DNA of 64,000 bases from Allosediminivita pacifica. GTDB taxonomy: Bacteria > Pseudomonadota > Alphaproteobacteria > Rhodobacterales > Rhodobacteraceae. A model generated the notes under the pieces. That model saw only the letters and a program-made list of their open reading frames with translations. It made no database searches and was not told the DNA's origin. The first letter of the stretch is position 1. Each line of letters starts with the position of its first letter. The position numbers were made by a program, and so were the translations under genes. Location of the stretch: contig NZ_QBKN01000001.1 in NCBI RefSeq assembly GCF_003054175.1, positions 62,001-126,000 on the forward strand. The letters run 5' to 3'. Below are positions 25,576 to 33,987 of the stretch, in pieces.

Positions 25576-26553
25576 ATGAGATTTTCCGCAACCCGCAGCG
25601 CGATTGCCGCTGCCATCCTGTCGCTGTCCGCCGTGGCGGTATCCGCACAGGAAAGCCCCGAGTGCATCGCCCCGGCCAACCCGGGCGGTGGCTGGGACTT
25701 CACCTGCCGCCAAGTCGGCAAGACGCTGCAGGACCTTGGCCTGATCGACAGCACCATGCAGGTCGTGAACCTGGCCGGCGGCGGCGGCGGCGTGGCCTTT
25801 GCCGAGGTCGTGAACAAGCGCGGCGACGACGACAACCTGATCGTCGCGGCCAGCACGGCCACCGCGACCCGTCTTGCCCAGGGCGCCTACCCGGGCAACA
25901 CCATGGACCAGGTCCGCTGGGTGTCCTCGATCGGCGCCGACTACGGCGTGATCGCCGTCGCCGCCGACAGCGAGATCGACACGCTGCCGCAACTGCTGGA
26001 TGCCATCAAGGAAGACCCCCGGTCGACCTCGGTCGCGGGCGGTTCGGCCGTGGGCGGCTGGGACCACCTGAAGGTGCTGATCGCCGCCAATGCCTATGGC
26101 ATCGAGGACGTGCGCCAGGTGAAATACATCGCCTTCGACGGCGGCGGCGAGGCCGTGACCCAGCTTCTGGCAGGTTCCGTGCAGGCCTTCACCGGCGACC
26201 TTTCGGAGGCCAAGGGCTTTGTCGACAGCGGCGACATCAAGGTCATTGCCGTGCTCGCGCCCGAGCGTCTGGATGGCGAGTTCGCCGAGTTCCCGACCGC
26301 CCGCGAGCAGGGTGTCGAGGCCATCGGCGCCAACTGGCGCGGCTTCTACGCGCCCGGCAACATGAGCGACGAGGCCTACGAGAGCTGGGTGTCGCATATT
26401 TCCGAGCTTTATGCCTCGGACGAGTGGAAGCAGATCATGGCCGCCAACGGCCTGGCGCCGCTCGACCTACAGGGCGCCGAGTTCGAGCAGTTCGTCTCCG
26501 ATTCGGTCAGCCAGATCCAGGACATCTCGCGCGAGATTGGCATCATCCGCTGA
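25576..26553 (+). CDS. tctC: Tripartite tricarboxylate transporter binding protein
   Basis: A 325-residue periplasmic receptor of the TctC/Bug family. It has a signal peptide (MRFSATRSAIAAAILSLSA, cleavage near ASA/QE), then ECIAPANPGGGWDFTCR, the conserved ligand-loop of Bug proteins, and later SVAGGSAVGGWDHLKVLI, GGGEAVTQLLAGSVQAF and WRGFYAPGNMSDEAY. It captures a carboxylate (citrate or similar) for the TctAB membrane parts encoded next. GAGGAGG lies 6 bp before ATG 25576. Its expression is likely under the divergent TctDE system. Confidence 0.93.
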   Translation: MRFSATRSAIAAAILSLSAVAVSAQESPECIAPANPGGGWDFTCRQVGKTLQDLGLIDSTMQVVNLAGGGGGVAFAEVVNKRGDDDNLIVAASTATATRLAQGAYPGNTMDQVRWVSSIGADYGVIAVAADSEIDTLPQLLDAIKEDPRSTSVAGGSAVGGWDHLKVLIAANAYGIEDVRQVKYIAFDGGGEAVTQLLAGSVQAFTGDLSEAKGFVDSGDIKVIAVLAPERLDGEFAEFPTAREQGVEAIGANWRGFYAPGNMSDEAYESWVSHISELYASDEWKQIMAANGLAPLDLQGAEFEQFVSDSVSQIQDISREIGIIR

Positions 26554-26636
26554 CCGCGTGACAGGTCACGATTTCCGGGCGCCGCGCTTCCGCGCGGCGC
26601 CCCATCCATAATCAGACACCCGACAAGGAGTTCGCC

Positions 26637-27068
26637 ATGAGCGATCGTATCTTCGGGGTCGTCGGTATTCTCCTCGCCATCGGTTTCGCGATCTCAGCGC
26701 TCGCGATCGAGGAGAGCTTTCTCTCGGATGCCGTCGGCCCAAAGGCCTTCCCCCTGATCATCGCCGCCGTGCTGGGCCTCTCGAGCCTGGCGATTGTGCT
26801 GCGCCCCGACCTTGAGCCGGAGTGGCCCGCGCTCGGACGGCTGGCCGAGATCGCCGCGGCGGTCGTGGTCATGATCCTCTACGCGCAGCTGCTGACGGTC
26901 GTGGGCTTCGTCATCGCGACGGCCTTTGCCGCGGCCTACCTGGCCTGGCGGTTGGGATCGTCGGCACTAGAAGCCGTGGCCGTGGGCATCGGCAGCTCGG
27001 TCGGCATCTACGTCATCTTTCACCTGATCCTCGGCCTGTCGCTGGCCGAAGGGCCACTCGGCTTCTGA
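26637..27068 (+). CDS. tctB: Tripartite tricarboxylate transporter small membrane subunit
   Basis: A 143-residue protein with four predicted transmembrane helices: IFGVVGILLAIGFAISALA near residue 5, FPLIIAAVLGLSSLAIVL near 40, IAAAVVVMILYAQLLTVVGF near 80, and VGIGSSVGIYVIFHLILGL near 118. Size, topology and place between tctC and tctA identify it as the small subunit TctB. AAGGAG precedes ATG 26637, 83 bp after tctC; tctA follows after 10 bp. Confidence 0.92.
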   Translation: MSDRIFGVVGILLAIGFAISALAIEESFLSDAVGPKAFPLIIAAVLGLSSLAIVLRPDLEPEWPALGRLAEIAAAVVVMILYAQLLTVVGFVIATAFAAAYLAWRLGSSALEAVAVGIGSSVGIYVIFHLILGLSLAEGPLGF

Positions 27069-27078
27069 GGGGGCGCGC

Positions 27079-28617
27079 ATGGAAATTCTCGCATCACTCG
27101 GAGACGGCTTCGGCATCGCGCTGACCTGGCAGAACCTTCTGCTGGCACTGCTGGGCTGCTTCCTCGGCACGATCATGGGTGCGCTGCCCGGGCTCGGGCC
27201 CTCCAACGGCGTGGCGATCCTGATCCCGCTTGCCTTTACCCTCGGCCTTGGCGCGACGCCCTCGCTCATCCTGCTGACTTCGGTCTACTACGGCGCCATG
27301 TACGGCGGCCGGATCTCGTCGATCCTGCTGGGCATTCCCGGCGACGAGCCGGCGATGATGACCGTTCTGGACGGCCACCCCATGGCCAAGAAGGGCATGG
27401 CGGGCGAGGCGCTATCGCTTTCGGGCATCGCCTCCTTCGTGGGCGCGTTCTTTGCCACCTGGGGCCTGATCCTTCTGGCTCCGCAGCTCGTGAAGATCGC
27501 GCTGCTCTTCGGCCCGGCCGAGTACTTCGCGCTCTTCGCGCTGGCCTTCATGACGCTGGGCGGCGTGTCCTCGACCAACCAGGCGAAATCGGCCTTCGCC
27601 GCGGCGCTGGGCCTTGGCCTTGCCACCATCGGCGTCGATACGCAGACCGGCGTGCCGCGCTTCACCTTCGGCGAGGTGCACCTCTACGACGGGCTCGATT
27701 TTCTCGTGGCCATCGTCGGGCTCTTCGCTCTGTCCGAGGTCTTCATCTTCCTCGAGCACCGTCACGGCGGCTCGGACGCGGAAGGGCGCAAGTTGAACAT
27801 CGGGCGGCTCTACCCGCCGATGTCGATGCTCAAGCGGTGCACGCCGACCATGCTGCGCACCTCGGTGCTGGGCTTCGTGGCGGGCGTTCTGCCGGGGGCG
27901 GGCGCCTCGCTGGGCTCGTTCATCTCGTACTCGATGGAAAAGCGGCTGGTGGACAAGGACAAGACCTTCGGCACCGGCGATCCGCGCGGCGTGGCCGCGC
28001 CCGAGGCGGGCAACAACGCCGCGGCCGGTGGTGCGCTGGTGCCTATGCTGGCGCTGGGCGTGCCCGGGTCGGGCACCACGGCGGTGCTTCTCGCGGTGCT
28101 GCTGTCGCTCAACATCACGCCGGGGCCGCTGCTCTTCTCGCAGAACCCCGATGTGGTCTGGGGCCTGATCGCGGCGCTCTTCATCGCCAACTTCATGCTG
28201 CTGGCGCTGAACATCCCGATGGTGGGGCTTTTCACGCGGGTGCTCATGGTGCCTTCGCGGATCCTGATGCCCATCGTGGCCATGGTCAGCTTCGTCGGCA
28301 TCTACGGCATTTCGGGCAGCAGCTTCGACCTCATGGTCATGATCGGCTTCGGCGTCATGGGCTGGGTGCTGCGCAAGCTCGACGTGCCGCTGGTGCCGAT
28401 CATCCTCGGGACGCTGCTGGGCAACTCGATGGAGAACAACCTGCGCCGCGCGGTGACCATCGACAACGGCAACTGGCTCACGCTGGTGGACAGTCCGCTG
28501 TCGCTGATGCTCTGGGCGATCGCCATCATCGGCTTCGTGCTGCCGCTTATCGTGGGCGCGCGGGTGAAGGCCAAGATGCACGAACGCCGCGACGAGGAAG
28601 GCTCGATCAGCGACTGA
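27079..28617 (+). CDS. tctA: Tripartite tricarboxylate transporter large membrane subunit
   Basis: A 512-residue integral membrane protein with about twelve helices. The N-terminal GTIMGALPGLGPSNGVAILI is the conserved TctA motif (GxxxGAxPGxGxxxG), repeated as GFVAGVLPGAGASLGSFISY in the second half, which fits the internal duplication of this family. It moves the ligand delivered by TctC using the proton or sodium gradient. GGGGCG precedes ATG 27079. Two hairpins follow the gene (28630-28692). Confidence 0.95.
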   Translation: MEILASLGDGFGIALTWQNLLLALLGCFLGTIMGALPGLGPSNGVAILIPLAFTLGLGATPSLILLTSVYYGAMYGGRISSILLGIPGDEPAMMTVLDGHPMAKKGMAGEALSLSGIASFVGAFFATWGLILLAPQLVKIALLFGPAEYFALFALAFMTLGGVSSTNQAKSAFAAALGLGLATIGVDTQTGVPRFTFGEVHLYDGLDFLVAIVGLFALSEVFIFLEHRHGGSDAEGRKLNIGRLYPPMSMLKRCTPTMLRTSVLGFVAGVLPGAGASLGSFISYSMEKRLVDKDKTFGTGDPRGVAAPEAGNNAAAGGALVPMLALGVPGSGTTAVLLAVLLSLNITPGPLLFSQNPDVVWGLIAALFIANFMLLALNIPMVGLFTRVLMVPSRILMPIVAMVSFVGIYGISGSSFDLMVMIGFGVMGWVLRKLDVPLVPIILGTLLGNSMENNLRRAVTIDNGNWLTLVDSPLSLMLWAIAIIGFVLPLIVGARVKAKMHERRDEEGSISD

Positions 28618-28629
28618 TCGCGCCGGACT

Positions 28630-28697
28630 GTCCCGGTACCGGCAAGCCGGGACACAGCGATCCGCCCGTATCCCCACGCGCGGGCGGATCGCGCCTT
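28630..28697 (+). terminator. Tandem hairpins after tctA
   Basis: TGTCCCGG/CCGGGACA (28630-28655) is followed by a stronger hairpin with GCGATCCGCCCG at 28657-28668 and CGGGCGGATCGC at 28681-28692 (12 perfect pairs). A short T run (CTTTCC) comes after the second. They are a likely end of the tctCBA transcript, though the T tract is weak. From here to the tRNA at 28861 I see no further feature. Confidence 0.55.
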
Positions 28698-28860
28698 TCC
28701 CATCGGGCGGGTCGCCCGGATCCCTTGAAAATGACAGACGCGCTACCGCGCCGCCCGACCAACGGGACAGCGCGCGCCGTTCCGACGCGTCTTGCGCGGA
28801 GCCGTCACCGGGCGGGGATGCCGCGGGGCCTTGCGGCCGGTCAACGATGGGGTGGGGGGA

Positions 28861-28944
28861 TGGTGGGCGACCCTGGAATCGAACCAGGCGTGGGTCTCCC
28901 CGGCGGATTTACAGTCCGCTGCCGCACCTTGCAGCGCGTCGCCC
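28861..28944 (-). tRNA. tRNA-Tyr (anticodon GTA)
   Basis: On the minus strand an 84-nt type II tRNA begins GGGCGAC at 28944 and ends GTCGCCC-A-CCA at 28861, with CCA encoded. The anticodon stem GCGGA/TCCGC encloses CTGTAAA, giving anticodon GTA for tyrosine. The long variable arm (GGGGAGACCC) and the T-arm CCTGG TTCGATT CCAGG are clear. Confidence 0.95.
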
Positions 28945-29073
28945 ATACCGGGCATCGCCCGGCAGTGGGGAGGCGGATACCGAACCCCCAAAGCGGCGTC
29001 AACAGGAAATTCCCTTGCACGCGGGGGTGCCCCCGGGGCATGACACGGGCCTCGCGAAGGGAAGGTCCGCACC

Positions 29074-29847
29074 ATGGTCAAGAAGCCCAAATGGGTGGTC
29101 GAGAAGGAGCGCACGCGCAAGGTCGCGGCGCAGGAAACGCTGTGGCTGTTCGGCCTGCACGCGGTGCGCGACGCGCTGGAAAATCCGCGCCGCGAAAGGC
29201 TGAGGCTGATCGTGACGCCCAATGCCGAGGCCAAGCTTGCCGATGCCATCGCCGCCTCTGGCATGACGCCAGAGGTCAGCGATCCGCGCAGGTTTTCCGC
29301 CCCGCTCGATCCCGGGTCGGTCCACCAGGGTGCCGCGCTCGAGGTGAAGCCGCTCGACTGGGGCAGTCTCGAGGAGGTGGCGCTGGGCGACGGGCCCATG
29401 CGGCTGGTGCTGCTCGACCGGGTGAGCGATCCGCACAACGTGGGCGCCATCCTGCGTTCGGCCGAGGTGCTGGGCGCGCGCGCCGTGATCGGCACGCGCC
29501 ACCATTCGGCGCCAGAGACGGGCTCGCTCGCCAAGGTGGCCTCGGGCGCGCTGGAACGGCAGCCCTATCTGCGCGAGACCAACCTTGCCGACACCATCCT
29601 GAAGCTGCGTGACATGGGCTGGATCGTGCTCGGCCTCGACGGCGAGGCCGAGCAGACCATCGAGGAAGCCGTCGAGGGGCGCCGCGACCGGCCCGTTGCG
29701 CTGGTGCTGGGCGCCGAGGGGCCGGGGCTGCGTCCGCGCACCCGCGAGGTCTGCGATCAGCTGGTGCGCATCCGCGCGGCGGGCGCCTTCGGCTCGCTCA
29801 ACGTGTCGAACGCCGCCGCCGTCGCGCTTTACGCCGCCGCGGCCTGA
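29074..29847 (+). CDS. rlmB: 23S rRNA 2'-O-methyltransferase RlmB (SpoU family)
   Basis: A 257-residue SPOUT methyltransferase, which by family methylates the 2'-O of G2251 in 23S rRNA. The N-terminal substrate-binding part starts after a basic extension with LWLFGLHAVRDALEN. The catalytic knot has LVLLDRVSDPHNVGAILRSA (motif 1), LVLGAEGPGLRPRTRE (motif 2) and GSLNVSNAAAVALY (motif 3). GGGAAGG precedes ATG 29074. The 3' end overlaps the convergent membrane protein gene by 19 bp. Confidence 0.92.
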   Translation: MVKKPKWVVEKERTRKVAAQETLWLFGLHAVRDALENPRRERLRLIVTPNAEAKLADAIAASGMTPEVSDPRRFSAPLDPGSVHQGAALEVKPLDWGSLEEVALGDGPMRLVLLDRVSDPHNVGAILRSAEVLGARAVIGTRHHSAPETGSLAKVASGALERQPYLRETNLADTILKLRDMGWIVLGLDGEAEQTIEEAVEGRRDRPVALVLGAEGPGLRPRTREVCDQLVRIRAAGAFGSLNVSNAAAVALYAAAA

Positions 29848-30791
29848 ACCGCGGCGCGGCGGGGATTGGGTTCGCCCCGGTCGCGCAGCACGGCGAAGAT
29901 GCGGCCCTTGACGCTCCAGGAGATGCCGAAGGCGAAAAGCGCCAGCGCCTCGACCCAGAAGGTGCCGTTGGCGGCGTTCCAGACGATCTTGAGGCCGTTG
30001 GGCAGAATCGCGAACTGCACCGCCAGCGCCACGAGGCAGCCGATGATGACGGCCCCGCAGGCGCGGTAGATCACGTTGCGCCACCACTTGCGGGTGAAGC
30101 GGACCGGTTCGGCGTCCTCGGGGCCGGCTTTCTGGTTCCGGGTGAAGACCACCAGCGAATAATAGGCGAGGATCGCGAACATCACCGCCGCCGAGGCGTA
30201 GTGGATGGCGCCGAACACGAAATTCTCGAATTTCAGGGCGTGCCAGAGATCGAAGCGGGCGACGCCCGCCGCCGCGGGCTGCTGGTCGAGGGGGAGGTCG
30301 GGGATTCGCAGCGCCTCGGGCAGGCCGACAATGTCGCCGCCCTGCGTCCCGATCAGGAAGGTCCGGATCGCGCTGCCGGCGAAATCCTCACAGCCTGTCC
30401 CGCCCGTGGGCGAGAAGGCCACGCCGAAGGCGCAGAGCCCGGCCAGCCGCGCCAGCCAGATGTCGCGGGGGTGGTGGCCCTTGTAGCCCTCGACCGGGAT
30501 CTGCCCGCCGCGCGGTGCCTTGGGCAGCTTGTAGAAGAACAGCATCAGCACCCCGATGACCGAGAGCGCGCCGACCAGGATGTCGCCGCCGAGGGGGCTG
30601 TAGTAGTAGTGGCTGATCGAGTTGATGCCAGGGCAGATGGCGTCGAAGGCTCCGACCGCGAGCAGCGCCAGCGGCAGGCCGAGCGCGATGAGGCCCACGG
30701 CCCGGTTGGCGGATTCGAGGCTGATGCGGAATGGCAGCGCCTCGCGTTCCTGTGCGGTCAGGATCGCCGCGTCCTGCGCCTTCTCGGTCAT
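29829..30791 (-). CDS. Multi-pass membrane protein of unknown function
   Basis: A 320-residue protein with about six transmembrane helices, for example VGLIALGLPLALLAVGAF (about 33-50), ILVGALSVIGVLMLFFYK (about 70-87), ASAAVMFAILAYYSLVVF (about 205), CGAVIIGCLVALAVQFAIL (about 245) and WVEALALFAFGISWSVKG (about 278). CPGINSISHYYYSPLGGDI between the first two helices looks conserved and resembles a motif of widespread uncharacterised membrane proteins (SIS-YYY followed by a VGAL helix). No enzymatic motif was recognised. GGAGAT lies 6 bp before ATG 30791. Confidence 0.75.
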   Translation of the reverse strand: MTEKAQDAAILTAQEREALPFRISLESANRAVGLIALGLPLALLAVGAFDAICPGINSISHYYYSPLGGDILVGALSVIGVLMLFFYKLPKAPRGGQIPVEGYKGHHPRDIWLARLAGLCAFGVAFSPTGGTGCEDFAGSAIRTFLIGTQGGDIVGLPEALRIPDLPLDQQPAAAGVARFDLWHALKFENFVFGAIHYASAAVMFAILAYYSLVVFTRNQKAGPEDAEPVRFTRKWWRNVIYRACGAVIIGCLVALAVQFAILPNGLKIVWNAANGTFWVEALALFAFGISWSVKGRIFAVLRDRGEPNPRRAAVQAAAA

Positions 30792-30889
30792 GCAAATCTC
30801 CTGCAGATACAATCAACGCGCGAATTCTGCGCGTATTCCGGAGATCGGACAATTCAAATGTGCCAGGGCCGTGCGCGGGTGGGCGGCAA

Positions 30890-30923
30890 GAGAAAACGCC
30901 CGCACCTTGCGGTACGGGCGTTT
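30890..30923 (-). terminator. rpsO terminator
   Basis: On the minus strand AAACGCCCG (from 30923) pairs with CGGGCGTTT (ending 30894) over a 12-nt loop, which itself can form CC/GG pairs, and the final T run continues TTTTCT. It lies 30 bp after the rpsO stop. Confidence 0.8.
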
Positions 30924-30952
30924 CCGGGAAACTCGTGATGAGGCTCCGTGCC

Positions 30953-31222
30953 TTAGCGGCGGATGCCTAGGCTCTTGATGAGGTCGCGGTAGCGGTCCTC
31001 GTTCTTGGCCTTGAGGTAGTCCAGCAGCTTCCGGCGCTGTGCGACCAGCTTGAGAAGGCCACGGCGCGAGTGGTTGTCCTTCTTGTGGGTCTTGAAGTGC
31101 TCGGTCAGCGTGCTGATGCGCGAGGTCAGGATGGCCACCTGGACTTCCGGCGAACCGGTGTCGCCTTCCTTGGTGGCGTATTCCTTCATCAGGCGGGTCT
31201 TTTCTTCCGCGGTAATCGACAT
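30953..31222 (-). CDS. rpsO: 30S ribosomal protein S15
   Basis: An 89-residue S15: [20 protein letters not shown], then [41 protein letters not shown] and [12 protein letters not shown]. It binds the central domain of 16S rRNA early in 30S assembly. AAGGAG precedes ATG 31222. In many bacteria rpsO lies directly upstream of pnp on one strand; here pnp is divergent and 2.8 kb away. The gene has its own terminator. Confidence 0.98.
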   Translation of the reverse strand: MSITAEEKTRLMKEYATKEGDTGSPEVQVAILTSRISTLTEHFKTHKKDNHSRRGLLKLVAQRRKLLDYLKAKNEDRYRDLIKSLGIRR

Positions 31223-31385
31223 CGGGGTCTCCTTTCAGAAAACATGTGGGTCATGGCGCAAGCCGGGATGTCGTCCAGCAGGGCCCGTGGAGAAACACCA
31301 CCCCGGACGCGCGGGACGCGCCGGGGGGGATGCTCGCGTATAGGCCAGGCGCGCGCGCTTGAAAACCCCTGCGTTGGCATTGGGA

Positions 31386-31937
31386 TCAGATAGGGCGCCC
31401 GGACGGGGCCAGGTCGGGCATGACCCAGACCACCTCGATGATCTCGGGCAGCTCGGCGGCCCGCAGCGTCGCAAGCACCTGCCCCCCGGCCACGATCTCT
31501 CGCACCCCGGGATCGGCCGCAGCCGGGCGGAACGCGATACCCTGCGGGGCAGGGAGGTCGGACAGGATCACGATCTGGTCGTGGGCCGGGTCGAAGGACC
31601 CAAGATCGGTGACCGAGGGGGCATGGGCGGGCGGCGCGGGCAGGGGGAGTGCGGTTTCGCCGTTGTCGACGCGCAGGAGCGGGGCGGAGCTCGGACGCGC
31701 CCCCGCGGCCCGCGGATCGACGCGATCGGCGGCGGTCAGCGTCCCGTGGCGGCGCAGGGCGTCCGGGGCCGTCCTGTGTGCTTGGCGCCTGGGGGCCGGC
31801 AGCGACGTGACCGAATCACTATATGTCTCGCTGAGGGGGATATCGCGACCGGGCCTGTGAGAGGGTGTGTGCCAGGGAACCGTCCAGGGGACCGCGCACA
31901 GGAGAACCAGGCCCAGCAGCCCGCTCATCAACAGCAT
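31386..31937 (-). CDS. Hypothetical exported protein
   Basis: A 183-residue protein that starts with a hydrophobic signal-like segment (MLLMSGLLGLVLLCAVPWTV). A Pro/Ala/Arg-rich middle part of low complexity follows. The C-terminal 60 residues, beginning GSFDPAHDQIVILSDLPA and including VREIVAGGQVLATLRAAELP, resemble an end module seen in other Rhodobacteraceae surface or secreted proteins, by memory only. GGGAGGAT lies 6 bp before ATG 31937, which supports translation. Codon use fits neighbouring genes. Function unknown. Confidence 0.6.
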   Translation of the reverse strand: MLLMSGLLGLVLLCAVPWTVPWHTPSHRPGRDIPLSETYSDSVTSLPAPRRQAHRTAPDALRRHGTLTAADRVDPRAAGARPSSAPLLRVDNGETALPLPAPPAHAPSVTDLGSFDPAHDQIVILSDLPAPQGIAFRPAAADPGVREIVAGGQVLATLRAAELPEIIEVVWVMPDLAPSGRPI

Positions 31938-32012
31938 TCCGATCCTCCCGCCAGTTGCTCCGCAGCGCGCCGCACTGCAGCGCCCTTCCCGGAAGTGCTA
32001 CCTCGAACATGG

Positions 32013-32546
32013 TTAATCGTTCATCAAGCCCAATTCCGGGTAACGAGCATCAATCGGCCAAGCGGCGGGCAACACGGCGTAGGAGCGGTAGAGCGGATGG
32101 CGGGGGTGGCCGTCACGTGTCAGGCCGAGATGGCGCACGTCGCCGGGCAGCCAGGCGGCCACCTCGGGGCCGCGCCCGAGCAGGGCGCCATGCACGCCCC
32201 AGGCCGCCAGGACCTGCGCCGCGTCCTGCGCCCAGTCGCGAAGCAACAGATCGTTCTCGGGCCCCACCGGGGCCTCGGCCCGGGCGAGATCGCGGGGGCG
32301 GGTGGCGCGGTAACCGAACAGGTTGGCGATGCGCATGGCGCCGAACCCGAGTTGTTGTGCGCGCCGCTGGCAGCGCGCGATGGTCGGGTCGTTTGCTTCT
32401 TCGGTCGCCGTCGAGGGGTTCAGCATCACGAAGAGCAGCGCGCCGCCGGTGCCCCAGCGACGCTCCAGCCCGTAGCGGTAGGCCTCGCAGGGGGAATACC
32501 AGGCGGCGCTGCGGATGCCGTCTGCCTCTGCCCGTCTCTCGATCAT
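32013..32546 (-). CDS. DUF1643 family protein
   Basis: A 177-residue protein with the DUF1643 signature: YRYGLERRWGTGGALLFVML followed by NPSTATEEANDPTIARCQRR, then ANLFGYRATRPRDLA and a final HPRHPLYRSYAVLP. The family is found as stand-alone genes in bacteria and has no proven function. ATG 32546 has AGG 9 bp upstream; an in-frame ATG at 32555 is also possible. It is divergent from the dehydratase gene, with a 93-bp shared promoter region. Confidence 0.85.
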   Translation of the reverse strand: MIERRAEADGIRSAAWYSPCEAYRYGLERRWGTGGALLFVMLNPSTATEEANDPTIARCQRRAQQLGFGAMRIANLFGYRATRPRDLARAEAPVGPENDLLLRDWAQDAAQVLAAWGVHGALLGRGPEVAAWLPGDVRHLGLTRDGHPRHPLYRSYAVLPAAWPIDARYPELGLMND

Positions 32547-32639
32547 GGCGCGCATCCTGCCCCGGGTCGCGGGGGGCGGCAAGCATTGACAAGCCCGCTC
32601 GACCTGCCCCTGATCGCGGCGACAGGAAAGGACTGCCCA

Positions 32640-33611
32640 ATGGACATCGCCCGTATCGAAGCCGCCGCCGCCCGCCTGGAGGGCCACGTGCGCCGAACGC
32701 CTCTGCTTTCGTCGCACGCGCTCGACGCGATCGCCGGCCGCCGGGTGCTGGTTAAGGCGGAGTGCCTGCAGCACACCGGCAGCTTCAAGGCACGCGGCGC
32801 CTGGGCGGCGCTTTCGGCCCTGCCCGAGGAGGTGCGGGCCAATGGCGTCATCGCCTTTTCCTCGGGGAACCACGCGCAGGGTGTGGCGCGCGCGGCGCAG
32901 GCCTTTGGCGTGCCGGCCGTCATCATCATGCCCTCGGACGCTCCGGCGCTGAAGATCGAGGGTACCAGGGCGCTGGGCGCGGAGGTGGTGCTTTACGAGC
33001 GGGCCGGCGGCAGCCGCGAGGAACTGGGCGCGCGGCTGGCTGCGGAACGGGGGCTGACGCTGGTCAAGCCCTACGACGAGCCCGAGGTGATTGCCGGGCA
33101 GGCCACCTGCGGGCTCGAGATCGCCGAGCAGGTGGCCGAGGAGGGGGTGCGCGAGGCGGATCTGCTGACCTGCTGCGGGGGCGGGGGGCTCACCGCGGGC
33201 ATCGCGCTCGCGGTCGAGGCGAAGGCGCCGGGGCTGTGCGTGCGCCCGGTCGAACCCGAGGGCTACGACGACACCGCCCGCTCGCTCGCCGCGGGGCGGC
33301 GGCTGCGCAACGAGGTCGAGGCCGGCGGGCTCTGCGATGCGATCCTGACGCCCACGCCGGGTGAGATCACCTTTCCGGTGCTCGCGCGGCTTTGCGGACC
33401 TGGGCTGGTGGTGAACGAGGCGGAGGTGCTGCGGAGCATGGCGCTGGCGGCGCGTCACCTGAAGATCGTGGCCGAGCCGGGCGGTGTGGTGGCGCTGGCC
33501 GCCGCGCTGTTCCGGGGGGACGAGATCGAGGGCGATGCGGTGATCTGCACCGTCTCGGGCGGCAATGCCGACCCGAAAGTGCTCGCACGCGCCATGGCGC
33601 TGGAGGTCTGA
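32640..33611 (+). CDS. PLP-dependent threonine/serine dehydratase family protein
   Basis: A 323-residue fold-type II PLP enzyme. The PLP Lys is in LQHTGSFKARGAWAAL (about Lys51), the phosphate-binding loop is CCGGGGLTAG near 180, and FSSGNHAQGVARAAQAFGVP gives the SSGNH motif that holds the carboxylate. There is no C-terminal ACT domain, so it is the catabolic or racemase-like short type (TdcB/serine racemase group) rather than feedback-regulated IlvA. Substrate (threonine, serine or hydroxyaspartate) cannot be decided. AGGAAAGGA precedes ATG 32640. Confidence 0.9.
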   Translation: MDIARIEAAAARLEGHVRRTPLLSSHALDAIAGRRVLVKAECLQHTGSFKARGAWAALSALPEEVRANGVIAFSSGNHAQGVARAAQAFGVPAVIIMPSDAPALKIEGTRALGAEVVLYERAGGSREELGARLAAERGLTLVKPYDEPEVIAGQATCGLEIAEQVAEEGVREADLLTCCGGGGLTAGIALAVEAKAPGLCVRPVEPEGYDDTARSLAAGRRLRNEVEAGGLCDAILTPTPGEITFPVLARLCGPGLVVNEAEVLRSMALAARHLKIVAEPGGVVALAAALFRGDEIEGDAVICTVSGGNADPKVLARAMALEV

Positions 33612-33619
33612 GCGCGGCG

Positions 33620-33683
33620 CGGGAGGGGGCTCTGCCCCCGGCCCTGCGGGCCTCCCCCGAGGTATTTGGGGCGAAAAGAAGCG
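33620..33683 (+). repeat. Dispersed Rhodobacteraceae-type intergenic element, copy 2
   Basis: Begins about 10 bp after the dehydratase stop. It has a GC hairpin (GGGGGC at 33625-33630 with GCCCCC at 33634-33639, enclosed by GGGAGG/CCTCCC), then CCCCGAGGTATTTGGGGC and a GAAAAGAAG tail. The same order occurs in reverse at 14287-14343. Confidence 0.55.
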
Positions 33684-33987
33684 GGCGGGGCGGCGCCGAC
33701 CTGCGGGCCGGGGCGGGGGCGGCTGTGCCTGTTGTCGGGCTTGTTGCTGCCGCGGATGGTCCAGAAGGGCCTGCGGGTCGCGCGCTGGCCTGCCGATCCT
33801 GACCCGCACGGCAGATCGGCGCTTTGCAAGAGACGCAAAAACCTGTATCGGCGGCCCCACATCTGAGACGTGGCGCGACGACCCCCGCGCCGTGGAATCA
33901 TTGGTGAAGAGGGGTCGGCGGCAATGGGGCCGCCATTGACACGGGGACCCGGGATACGCCCGAGGAGCGCCCCAATAGGATAGACGC
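33684..33987. other. Leader region of pnp, no gene seen
   Basis: About 300 bp between the intergenic element and the pnp start. ORFs here are not protein-like. The leader must contain the pnp promoter, but no strong -35/-10 pair is visible; TTGACA at 33937-33942 (in CATTGACACGG) is the best -35 candidate, 46 bp before the start. The region may hold an RNA leader for pnp autoregulation as in other bacteria, but no clear hairpin was found. Confidence 0.4.

Noticed and set aside
28740-29073. Possible plus-strand protein around the tRNA-Tyr gene
   Set aside because: The frame crosses the tRNA and has basic low-complexity sequence without a ribosome site.
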